Below are positions 1 to 5,781 of a stretch of DNA of 8,117 nucleotides, piece after piece. The notes under the pieces are model-generated. The model did not search any database. It had not been told where the DNA came from and saw nothing but the letters and a program-made list of their open reading frames with translations. Positions within the stretch are counted from its first letter, which is position 1, and each line of letters opens with the position of its first letter. The stretch is from contig WFYP01000063.1 of the NCBI GenBank assembly GCA_015490055.1, positions 1 through 8,117 of the forward strand. Reading direction: 5' to 3'. The position numbers and the translations under genes are program-made. The stretch is from Nitratifractor sp. (GTDB lineage: Bacteria; Campylobacterota; Campylobacteria; Campylobacterales; Sulfurovaceae).

Positions 1-112
1 ATGTAAGAGTTTAAGGGTATTCTGTTAAGATTTAAAGGATTTTTAAGACAGAACATTAAGTTAATGGATTCCATATCCATTTCTTGGCTTTAAGCTTAAA
101 GCTAGCCACTTC

Positions 113-140
113 GTCACTCCCACAGAAGTGGGAGTCCACG
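113..140 (+). repeat. REP-like hairpin, copy 1
   Basis: ACTCCCAC (116-123) and GTGGGAGT (128-135) form a perfect 8-bp stem with an AGAA loop, inside the frame GTCACTCCC...GGGAGTCCAC. This resembles the widespread proteobacterial repeat family of the form GTCATTCCCGC-GAAA-GCGGGAATCCA, often linked to REP/RAYT systems. Its G+C content stands out against the AT-rich surroundings. Family membership is judged from the pattern only. Confidence 0.6.
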
Positions 141-187
141 ATTTTAACTGCCTAAAAATTAAAAAAATACTTTTTCGGCAGTTTAAA

Positions 188-217
188 CTGTGGATTCCCG
201 TTTTCACGGGAATGACA
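188..217 (-). repeat. REP-like hairpin, copy 2 (inverted)
   Basis: ATTCCCGT (194-201) and ACGGGAAT (206-213) form a perfect 8-bp stem with a TTTC loop. Read on the minus strand it gives GTCATTCCCG...CGGGAATCCAC, the same consensus as copy 1 but in the opposite orientation. The stem bases differ from copy 1 in a compensated way (both arms changed together), so the hairpin appears conserved rather than the exact sequence. Confidence 0.6.
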
Positions 218-337
218 TGGTGGTAAGCTTTTGGCTTTGGTGCTTTAAGCTTTAAGCATTTTATGGAGTTAAAGCTCTTAACTTAATGGCGTTGATGGGC
301 ACCTCTAATAATAGGTAATACCCACAATGAGAAACTA

Positions 338-1678
338 TTATTTCCCTAAACAAAATTCTCCAAACATTTTATCTAACATCTCTTCGTGTCTATATGGTCT
401 TGTAATTTCATTTAAAGCTTCTATAGCACTATTAATATGATAGCTAAAAAACTCTAATTCATTATTAAGTAGTGGTTCTCTACTCTCTTCTATTTCTTTA
501 AAAGCTTTAGTTACAGACTCTATCTGTCTAGTAGATATTAACATAAGCTCATCTGATTTAGAGAGACTATTTAGTAACTCTTCTATCTTCTCAATAAGTG
601 GTTCTACTGACTCTTTGGCACTAATTTTTACAAGTTCAAAGCCATTAAACTGCTCCAAATTAGTATTTTTAGCTCTATCTATCTTATTTAGTACAATTAG
701 AACTTGACTATCTTTTGCCTCTTTTACTAAATTTAAAACTTTTAAATCTTCGTCATCAAAATCTCTTGAAGCATCAAAAACTGCAACAATAATATCTGAC
801 TCCTCTAACCACTGGATAGAGCGTTCTACTCCAAGTTTTTCTATAACATCACTAGCATCTCTAATACCAGCAGTATCTGCAACACGAACAATATGCGAGC
901 CTATTTTTATCTGCTCTTCTATGCTATCTCTTGTTGTTCCTGCAATATCACTAACTATTGCCCTGTCGTAATTTAACATTTTATTTAATATAGAGCTTTT
1001 ACCTACATTTGGTTTACCCACAATCGCCAGCCAAAAGCCCTCTATAACACCTCTTCTTCTAATGCTAGATTTAACTATATCTTCTAACTTTTGCTTTACA
1101 TCTTCTAAGCTATTTTGCAAGTTTAAAAGTATATCTTCTGGCATATCCTCTTCGGCATAGTCTATCATAACTTCTGAGTGTGCTAGCAAGCCTATTAGTT
1201 TATCTCTTGTGCTAGATATAAACTCTTTTAGCTCACCTTTTAACTGTCTTGCTAAAACTTTTGCACCATCAACACTTTTTGTCTCTATCATTTTAGCTAT
1301 TGCTTCAGCTTCTGTTAAATCTATTTTACCATTCAAAAAGGCTCTTTGACTAAACTCTCCAGGTTTAGCTAACTGTGCACCATAAAATGTTAAAGTATCC
1401 AAAATCTCTTGTGCAATTACAATACCTCCATGACATTGAAACTCTACAATATCTTCTCCAGTAAAACTGTTAGGTGCTTTAAAGTATATAACAATGGCAT
1501 GGTCTATTAGTGTATTTTCTCTATTGTATATCGAAGTGAGTGTAGCTTCTCTTACCTTTAACTCTTTGCCATTAATTAATTTGCTAGCGATGCTCAAGGC
1601 ATTGCTACCGCTTACTCTTATTATGGCAATAGAGCCAACACCACTAGCTGTGGCTATTGCTGCTATTGTAGTGCTCAT
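338..1678 (-). CDS. mnmE: tRNA uridine-5-carboxymethylaminomethyl(34) synthesis GTPase MnmE
   Basis: MnmE (TrmE) works with MnmG to install the cmnm5 group on U34 of certain tRNAs, using methylene-tetrahydrofolate and GTP hydrolysis in the cytoplasm. The 446-aa protein has the usual length and full domain order. The N-terminal folate-binding and dimerisation domain spans about 1-118. A helical domain is split around the inserted G domain. The G domain has G1 GKPNVGKS (221-228), G2 DIAGTTRD (244-251), G3 DTAG (268-271), G4 NKID (331-334) and G5 SAK (353-355). The protein ends in the signature C-x-G-K (CLGK, 443-446), whose cysteine is essential in the family. The ATG shares its A with the TAA of jag (TAATG), so its translation is probably coupled to jag. 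It is last in the cluster, as in Campylobacter and Helicobacter. No missing motif or frameshift is seen. Confidence 0.97.
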   Translation of the reverse strand: MSTTIAAIATASGVGSIAIIRVSGSNALSIASKLINGKELKVREATLTSIYNRENTLIDHAIVIYFKAPNSFTGEDIVEFQCHGGIVIAQEILDTLTFYGAQLAKPGEFSQRAFLNGKIDLTEAEAIAKMIETKSVDGAKVLARQLKGELKEFISSTRDKLIGLLAHSEVMIDYAEEDMPEDILLNLQNSLEDVKQKLEDIVKSSIRRRGVIEGFWLAIVGKPNVGKSSILNKMLNYDRAIVSDIAGTTRDSIEEQIKIGSHIVRVADTAGIRDASDVIEKLGVERSIQWLEESDIIVAVFDASRDFDDEDLKVLNLVKEAKDSQVLIVLNKIDRAKNTNLEQFNGFELVKISAKESVEPLIEKIEELLNSLSKSDELMLISTRQIESVTKAFKEIEESREPLLNNELEFFSYHINSAIEALNEITRPYRHEEMLDKMFGEFCLGK

Positions 1679-2553
1679 TATTTTTTGTTAAACTCGTTTA
1701 TTACAATATATCTTTCACCATTTTTGCTTCTTTTAATTGCAACATATTTATTAGGGAAAGTATCTCTTAAATGCTCTAGTGCTATCTGAACTAAGATACC
1801 ATTTAACTCTCGTGTTTTACCCCAGCCCTCTCTTTTAACATGCTCTACAACTGGTTGCATTTGATGTATAATCATATCTTGTTGAGATGCTAAAAATTGT
1901 GCAATCTCTAATTTTAAATATAGTCCATAATTAGCATTTATCCAATTAAAGAGTAGATAAGAGAGTGCATTGTATCTATAACCTTCTTTTCCTATTAATA
2001 GAGCGGCATCATTACCATCTATAAATACATATGCAGTATTATCTTCAATATCTACTTCTATTGTATCTATTTCAAAACAACTTTTTGAGAGAAGTTTTTT
2101 TATCTCATCTTCTAATTCAGGGGCTGTTATACTCTTTTTTTGTAACTCGTTATTGTAGTTTTTTACTGGAGTATCACTAAAAAATGAATCTACAATTTCA
2201 CTATCTGTTACTAGAGTTTGCTTTTCATCTTTAGGCGTATAACTAATCTTCTCTTCTTCCTCTTCTAGTACAGGCGTAAAATTAACTGGTTCATTGCTAA
2301 AATTACTATCTATCTCTTGTGATTCCTCTTCTTTTTCTTCTTTCTTTGTAGCTTCTTCATTTATATCTTTGTCTATATCTATACTCTTTTTGTTAAGAGC
2401 AACTATAATTGCTTTTTTTGAAAAAAAACCCAAAAATCCTTTAGAAGGATACTGAATTATATTATACTCTAAATCTTCAATACTACAACTTAACTCGTTA
2501 GAAGCTTTACGACAAGCTTCTTCTAATGTTGTTGCTTCATATTTTTTCATCAT
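1678..2553 (-). CDS. jag: Jag/KhpB-type RNA-binding protein
   Basis: Jag proteins are cytoplasmic RNA-binding proteins usually encoded beside yidC; in Gram-positives (KhpB/EloR) they affect cell elongation and small-RNA binding, and their role in this phylum is poorly known. The 291-aa protein has a Jag_N domain at about 4-52 (KGFLGFFSKKA at 38-48 is typical), then an acidic low-complexity linker at about 60-140 with runs of E and K. A KH domain follows at about 145-220 with its GxxG loop as GKEG (188-191), and a C-terminal R3H-like domain at about 225-288. The R3H core appears weakened: where many Jag proteins have ERRxxH, this one reads ERYIVIN (280-286), lacking the histidine. The second codon is also ATG; the first has GGAG about 7 nt upstream, inside the yidC end, and is preferred. 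It is separated from yidC by one base and overlaps mnmE by one. Confidence 0.92.
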   Translation of the reverse strand: MMKKYEATTLEEACRKASNELSCSIEDLEYNIIQYPSKGFLGFFSKKAIIVALNKKSIDIDKDINEEATKKEEKEEESQEIDSNFSNEPVNFTPVLEEEEEKISYTPKDEKQTLVTDSEIVDSFFSDTPVKNYNNELQKKSITAPELEDEIKKLLSKSCFEIDTIEVDIEDNTAYVFIDGNDAALLIGKEGYRYNALSYLLFNWINANYGLYLKLEIAQFLASQQDMIIHQMQPVVEHVKREGWGKTRELNGILVQIALEHLRDTFPNKYVAIKRSKNGERYIVINEFNKK

Positions 2554-2554
2554 T

Positions 2555-4186
2555 TTAAGACTCCGAACCCTTTTTTGCTTCTTTCATTTTTTGCTTATAC
2601 TTTTCATATGCATTATTAATATAATATTGTTGCGCAATAGTTAAAATGTTATTAACTAACCAGTATAAAACAAGACCCGCAGGGAAAGTTAAAAAGAAGA
2701 AAGTCATAATTACTGGTAAAAATTGGAATATCTTCTTTTGTGTTGGGTCTGTCATTGTATTTGGTGTAACTTTTTGTTGAATAAACATTGTAATACCCAT
2801 TAAAATTGGTAAAACATAATATGGGTCATGATGCGAAAGGTCAGTAATCCAACCAATCCAAGGAGCACCTTGAAGCTCATCTGCATTTAATAGTACACGG
2901 TAAAGTGCAAAGAAAATAGGAATTTGTAACAACATTGGCAAACAACCACCCATTGGGTTTGCACCATGCTTTTTATATAGTTGCATAGTCATTTGATTCA
3001 TTTTAGCTGGGTCTTTACCATATTTCTCTTTAATCTCTTTCATCTTAGGTGCTAAATCTTTAAGTTTTTGCATAGACATAAGCCCTTTATATGATAGAGG
3101 GAAAAGAATAATTTTAACTAATAAAGTAAACAATACAATAGCCCATCCCCAATTTCCAACAAAATCATAAATAGCATACATAACTTTAAAGAATGGACGA
3201 GAGAGGAATGTAAACCAACCAAACTCCACAACATCTTCTAAATTTTTATCTAATTTTTTAAATAGCTTCCACTCTTTTGGTCCAACATATCCTAAAAATT
3301 TATCGCTACCTTTAACATCTACAAATACTATTGGCTCTTCTTCATAACCTTTAATTCCAGATTGTGCAACTGTAGCATCAAAAGTTCCATGTTTCTTATA
3401 AAATACAGTCGCATAATATCTATCTTCACCTGCTGCTAAAATTGCATTATTAAAGTTTTTAACAGAATCTACATCTCCCTTTTCAAGGGTAGTAATAACA
3501 CCATTTGCATCCTTAATTAGTACTCCTCTAACTACTAAGTATCTACTTTTATCCACAGTTGGTCTAAAACCAGGAGTTATAAAATATTCATTATTTGCAC
3601 TAGATTTTACAGTTAAATCATAATTGCCTGCCGGATAAAACTTTATAGTTTTAGTAATTGTATCACTACCTAAATTTTGAGTTAATGTAATCTCTGCCGG
3701 TGCATTAGTAGCATCTACTTTTTTACTACTAACTGTATAATCTACTTTAAATGCTTTTGCATTAAGTTCTTTATCTTTAAATCTAACTTCTAATGGTTTT
3801 ATTGTTTTTTCAGAAATAATATTTAGTGGTTTTCCATCTTTAGTAGAATACTTTTTATCTTTTAAAATTAAACTATCTATTCTTCCTAAATTATCTATTT
3901 TTAAAGTGTATTTCTTAGTATCTACCGTAGCAATTACTTTACTATTATTATGTATAGCTATAGGTGCTTTAGCAGTATTATCTGAAGTTTTTGTTGAAGC
4001 AACTGTTGGTGCTTCGTGAACATTTTTACTTGTTTGTTTATTTATACCTTCTGCTTTACTCGCTGTACTATTTACTTCTAAATTAACCTCTTGCTTTTTA
4101 GGCATTAAGTAACTATAACCTGTTAAAACTAAAAAAGATAATACTAATGCTATTAGCAATCTTTTATTCATATCCGACTTTTCCAA
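2555..4186 (-). CDS. yidC: Membrane protein insertase YidC
   Basis: YidC inserts and folds inner-membrane proteins, alone or with SecYEG. The 543-aa product has the Gram-negative layout. An N-terminal membrane anchor lies at about 9-28. A lysine- and threonine-rich linker and a periplasmic beta domain run to about 320. The conserved insertase domain covers about 325-525, including PLSYKGLMSMQKL (363-375), NPMGGCLPMLLQIPIFFALY (410-429) and the last helices to about 520, ending in a basic tail. The groove arginine of E. coli YidC (R366) aligns with K358, a conservative change. The start is TTG at 4186, with AAAGG 7 nt upstream; an ATG five codons in (4171) gives MNKRLL and is the alternative. 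The usual partner gene yidD is not between rnpA and this gene. The stop is one base before the jag ATG. Confidence 0.96.
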   Translation of the reverse strand: MEKSDMNKRLLIALVLSFLVLTGYSYLMPKKQEVNLEVNSTASKAEGINKQTSKNVHEAPTVASTKTSDNTAKAPIAIHNNSKVIATVDTKKYTLKIDNLGRIDSLILKDKKYSTKDGKPLNIISEKTIKPLEVRFKDKELNAKAFKVDYTVSSKKVDATNAPAEITLTQNLGSDTITKTIKFYPAGNYDLTVKSSANNEYFITPGFRPTVDKSRYLVVRGVLIKDANGVITTLEKGDVDSVKNFNNAILAAGEDRYYATVFYKKHGTFDATVAQSGIKGYEEEPIVFVDVKGSDKFLGYVGPKEWKLFKKLDKNLEDVVEFGWFTFLSRPFFKVMYAIYDFVGNWGWAIVLFTLLVKIILFPLSYKGLMSMQKLKDLAPKMKEIKEKYGKDPAKMNQMTMQLYKKHGANPMGGCLPMLLQIPIFFALYRVLLNADELQGAPWIGWITDLSHHDPYYVLPILMGITMFIQQKVTPNTMTDPTQKKIFQFLPVIMTFFFLTFPAGLVLYWLVNNILTIAQQYYINNAYEKYKQKMKEAKKGSES

Positions 4187-4223
4187 ATTAAAACCTTTTC
4201 AATGTAATTAAATAATAACCGTA

Positions 4224-4251
4224 ATTATATCTAAATATCACTAAAGTTGAA
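4224..4251 (-). promoter_or_regulatory. Probable sigma70 promoter for yidC-jag-mnmE
   Basis: A perfect TATAAT (-10, minus strand at 4229-4224) lies about 38 bp before the yidC start, with TTCAAC (4251-4246) 16 bp further upstream as a weak -35. In this phylum -10 quality matters more than -35. The promoter sits in the 137-bp gap after rnpA and would let yidC-jag-mnmE be transcribed separately from rpmH-rnpA. This is judged by eye only. Confidence 0.5.
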
Positions 4252-4277
4252 GCCTTTAGCGCTAGTAGAGTGATATT
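4234..4277. repeat. 9-bp inverted repeat overlapping the yidC promoter
   Basis: AATATCACT (4234-4242) and AGTGATATT (4269-4277) are exact reverse complements 26 bp apart. Inside lies a second, partly overlapping inverted repeat, CTAAAG (4241-4246) with CTTTAG (4254-4259), and the palindrome TAGCGCTA (4257-4264). The left arm falls in the spacer between the proposed -35 and -10 of the yidC promoter. It could be an operator or a weak hairpin at the end of the rpmH-rnpA transcript; no T-run directly follows it on the minus strand. Confidence 0.4.
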
Positions 4278-4323
4278 ATCTACTAATTTAATTTAAAAAA
4301 AGTTAATTCGTATCAATTACTAT

Positions 4324-4665
4324 CTATATCTTTAAAAGTTTTAGTCTTTTATATATATAGTTAAACTGTTTTTCTAACTCTGTAAAGTTACTGTTAATTA
4401 TAGGGGCTTTAGCTACAAAAATGTATTTACCAGTTTTGAGCTTTGGTGAGAAGTTAATAAGTTGAGCTTTTAGAAGTCGTCTAGCTCTGTTTCTTTGTAC
4501 TGCATTACCAACTTTTTTGCTGGATACAAATGCAAACTCTTTTGTGTCTGACTCTTTATAGAAAAGTACGAACCACTCTGAATGCCAACAATGTGTAGGC
4601 TTAGAGTAGATTCTATTAAACTCTTTAGTAGAGTTTAAACTTTTATAATCCCTTACGCTGCTAAT
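4324..4665 (-). CDS. rnpA: Ribonuclease P protein component, apparent ATT start
   Basis: RnpA is the small basic protein of RNase P that helps the catalytic RNA bind and cut pre-tRNA leaders. The frame encodes 113 aa from the proposed start, a normal family length. It holds the signature KKVGNAVQRNRARRLLK (50-66; the RNR helix that contacts RNA), preceded by the FAFVSS strand (44-49), which fits the family fold, and followed by a typical C-terminal beta-helix region ending at TAG. The frame is open from the TAA at 4680-4678 but contains no ATG, GTG or TTG at all. The best start is ATT at 4665, with AGGA 8 nt upstream, giving a short lead-in (SSVRDYKSLNSTKEF) before the conserved part. It overlaps the end of rpmH by 13 nt, a common arrangement in bacteria. 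Identity is very secure; the start is inferred. Confidence 0.9.
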   Translation of the reverse strand: MSSVRDYKSLNSTKEFNRIYSKPTHCWHSEWFVLFYKESDTKEFAFVSSKKVGNAVQRNRARRLLKAQLINFSPKLKTGKYIFVAKAPIINSNFTELEKQFNYIYKRLKLLKI

Positions 4666-4787
4666 CTCTTTCTTCCTTTAGCGCGTCTTGCATTAATTAC
4701 TTTTCTACCATTTTTACTCTTCATTCTAACTCTGAAACCGTGAGTTCTTTTACGAGGTGTTTTGTGTGGTTGATATGTTCTTTTCAT
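4653..4787 (-). CDS. rpmH: 50S ribosomal protein L34
   Basis: L34 is a small, very basic protein of the large ribosomal subunit. The 44-aa product begins MKRTYQPHKTPRKRTHGF and ends ARRAKGRKRLAA, matching the family almost throughout, including the HGFRxRM and GRKVINARRAKGR segments; 44 residues is the usual length. The ATG at 4787 follows AGGA about 9 nt upstream. Its last codons carry the Shine-Dalgarno and proposed start of rnpA. In many bacteria rpmH adjoins dnaA, but here fabI is upstream, so this locus does not mark an origin. Confidence 0.97.
   Translation of the reverse strand: MKRTYQPHKTPRKRTHGFRVRMKSKNGRKVINARRAKGRKRLAA
4672..4677 (-). promoter_or_regulatory. Shine-Dalgarno for rnpA that points to an ATT start
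   Basis: On the minus strand AGGAAG occupies 4677-4672 inside the rpmH coding region, directly after an in-frame stop for the rnpA frame (4680-4678). Its AGGA core lies 8 nt before ATT at 4665, a good distance for initiation. No canonical start codon exists downstream in frame, so this site is the main evidence for where rnpA begins. Confidence 0.55.
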
Positions 4788-4857
4788 CTTACCCAATCCT
4801 TAATTTTTTATATGCGATATCTATTAAGCTAAGTCTAACCTGCTTAAAATGTTTGGA

Positions 4858-4885
4858 ATATTATCTAAATTACTATTAATGTAAA
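4858..4885 (-). promoter_or_regulatory. Probable promoter for rpmH-rnpA
   Basis: On the minus strand TTTACA (4885-4880, 5 of 6 to TTGACA) and TAATAT (4863-4858) are separated by 16 bp, directly after the fabI stop codon. Transcription would begin near 4851, leaving a leader of roughly 60 nt. That leader contains an inverted repeat, TTAAGC (4824-4829) with GCTTAA (4842-4847), of unknown role. No clear terminator separates fabI from rpmH, so readthrough from fabI is possible. Confidence 0.4.
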
Positions 4886-4886
4886 C

Positions 4887-5708
4887 TTATTCACCATTCC
4901 AAGCTATTGTTGGTTTACCATTTTCATCAAATTTTACTGCTGGCATACCCATAATATTAAACCCACCATCTACATAATGTATCTCTCCAGTAACTGCACT
5001 GCTTAAATTACTTAACAAATACATTCCGCTATTTCCAACTTCTTGAATTGTTACATTTTTCTTTAGTGGAGCGTGCGCAGCATTCCACTTAAGCATAAAA
5101 CTAAAATCTCCAATTCCAGCTGCGGCTAATGTTTTAATAGGTCCTGCACTAATTGCATTAACTCTAATACCATCTTTTCCTAAATCTTCTGCTAAATATT
5201 TTACTGTCATCTCTAATGCAGCTTTTGCTACACCCATTAAGTTATAGTTTGGAATATATTTAACACCACCATAGTAACTAAGTGTTAATATAGAAGCTTC
5301 ATCACTAAGAATTGGCTTTAACTTTTGTGTAATTTCTATTAAAGAGTAAACCGAAATATCCATAGCAGTTGTGAATGCTTCTTTAGATATATTTACAAAT
5401 CTACCGCTTAAGCCCTCTTTTGGAGCAAATGCAATAGAGTGAACTATAAAATCTATCTTACCTAAATCTTTCTCTAGTGCTTCTTTTAGTGCAACTATCT
5501 CTTCTGGCTTAGATACATCACAAGGATACAGTCTATCCGCACAATCAAGTTCTTCGGCTATAGGCTCTAACTTTTTTTGAAATCTATCATTTAAATATGT
5601 AATAGCAAGTTCAGCACCCTGCTCTTGGCAAGCTTTTGCTATACCATATGCTATAGATTTTTTATTGGCTATTCCTAAAACAATCCCTTTTTTACCCTTC
5701 ATTAACAT
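4887..5708 (-). CDS. fabI: Enoyl-[acyl-carrier-protein] reductase FabI (NADH)
   Basis: FabI catalyses the last step of each fatty-acid elongation cycle, reducing trans-2-enoyl-ACP in the cytoplasm. The 273-aa protein is a short-chain dehydrogenase with the FabI-type nucleotide site GIANKKSIAYGIA (12-24), D64 of the CDV motif, and HSIAFAP (90-96). The catalytic set is Y145, Y155 and K162 in LSYY...NYNLMGVAK, at the same spacing as in E. coli FabI. The triclosan-contact glycine of E. coli (G93) is alanine here, as in some naturally sensitive FabIs, so no resistance is implied. The frame stays open to 5864, but that part overlaps the divergent gene and has no family similarity. The ATG at 5708 has AAAAGG 6 nt upstream; an ATG two codons later is the alternative. 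Confidence 0.96.
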   Translation of the reverse strand: MLMKGKKGIVLGIANKKSIAYGIAKACQEQGAELAITYLNDRFQKKLEPIAEELDCADRLYPCDVSKPEEIVALKEALEKDLGKIDFIVHSIAFAPKEGLSGRFVNISKEAFTTAMDISVYSLIEITQKLKPILSDEASILTLSYYGGVKYIPNYNLMGVAKAALEMTVKYLAEDLGKDGIRVNAISAGPIKTLAAAGIGDFSFMLKWNAAHAPLKKNVTIQEVGNSGMYLLSNLSSAVTGEIHYVDGGFNIMGMPAVKFDENGKPTIAWNGE

Positions 5709-5727
5709 ATAAAACCTTTTTATTTTT

Positions 5728-5755
5728 TTGTATTTTATCATAAACTTGCTAGAAT
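5728..5755 (+). promoter_or_regulatory. Probable promoter of the asparaginase-domain gene
   Basis: TGCTAGAAT (5747-5755) is an extended -10 (TGn-TAGAAT, 5 of 6), with TTGTAT (5728-5733) 16 bp upstream as a poor -35 inside a T-rich tract, as is usual in this phylum. Transcription would begin near 5762, about 20 nt before the ATG. Confidence 0.5.
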
Positions 5756-5761
5756 TTACAA
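5732..5761 (-). promoter_or_regulatory. Probable fabI promoter with extended -10
   Basis: On the minus strand TGATAAAAT (5740-5732) is an extended -10 of TGn-TAAAAT form, with TTGTAA (5761-5756) as a -35 at 18-bp spacing. It lies about 24 bp before the fabI start, so the leader is very short. It overlaps the oppositely directed promoter of the asparaginase-domain gene. Confidence 0.5.
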
Positions 5762-5781
5762 AAAGTTTACAGGATATATTA

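Larger units (their letters stand above)
56..289. repeat. MITE-like composite palindrome flanked by direct repeats
   Basis: The left and right halves are inverted, diverged copies of each other. GCTTTAAGCTTAAAGC (87-102, itself a perfect palindrome) matches the reverse complement of 242-257 at 15 of 16 bases. The next block inward, TAGCCACTTCGTCACTCCC (103-121), resembles the reverse complement of the segment ending near 223. Two REP-like hairpins follow, then AACTGCC (146-152) faces GGCAGTT (177-183) around an A/T-rich centre. TTAAGTTAATGG (56-67) and TTAACTTAATGG (278-289) agree at 11 of 12 bases as flanking direct repeats. This suggests a non-autonomous inverted-repeat element with a target duplication, or a REP pair (BIME-like) grown outward. 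No transposase gene is present. Naming it a MITE is inference; the palindrome itself is seen directly. Confidence 0.6.
1..337. other. Gene-free region downstream of mnmE
   Basis: I see no credible reading frame on either strand here. The stretch is rich in inverted repeats. TTCTGT (20-25) faces ACAGAA (48-53), and ATGGAT (64-69) faces ATCCAT (75-80) across a 5-nt loop. The large composite palindrome at 56-289 is listed separately. A weak hairpin (TGGG 296-299 with CCCA 321-324, ACCT 301-304 with AGGT 313-316) lies just behind the mnmE stop, but no T-run follows it on the minus strand, so it is not a convincing intrinsic terminator. The end of the mnmE transcript is therefore not resolved; the hairpins of the composite element may protect or end the mRNA. 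Confidence 0.7.

Noticed and set aside
1..337. CRISPR array or tandem repeat suggested by recurring TTAAGC and GCTTTAA units
   Set aside because: The units are inverted rather than regularly spaced direct repeats, and there are no spacers of constant length.
1494..1691. Plus-strand open frame of 65 codons
   Set aside because: It lies opposite the start of mnmE, has no family similarity, and is a shadow of a highly conserved gene.
3549..3557. TTATCCACA, a perfect E. coli-type DnaA box near the rpmH cluster
   Set aside because: It is a single copy inside the yidC coding sequence, with no cluster of boxes, no dnaA and no AT-rich unwinding region; most likely chance.
4295..4320. Possible intrinsic terminator after rnpA (TAATT/AATTA stem followed by a T-run on the minus strand)
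   Set aside because: The stem is only 5 A-T pairs and too weak to call a terminator.
5728..5781. TTG start giving 18 extra residues on the asparaginase-domain protein
   Set aside because: The segment contains the likely -10 box, lacks a Shine-Dalgarno sequence, and the family N-terminus aligns with the ATG at 5782.
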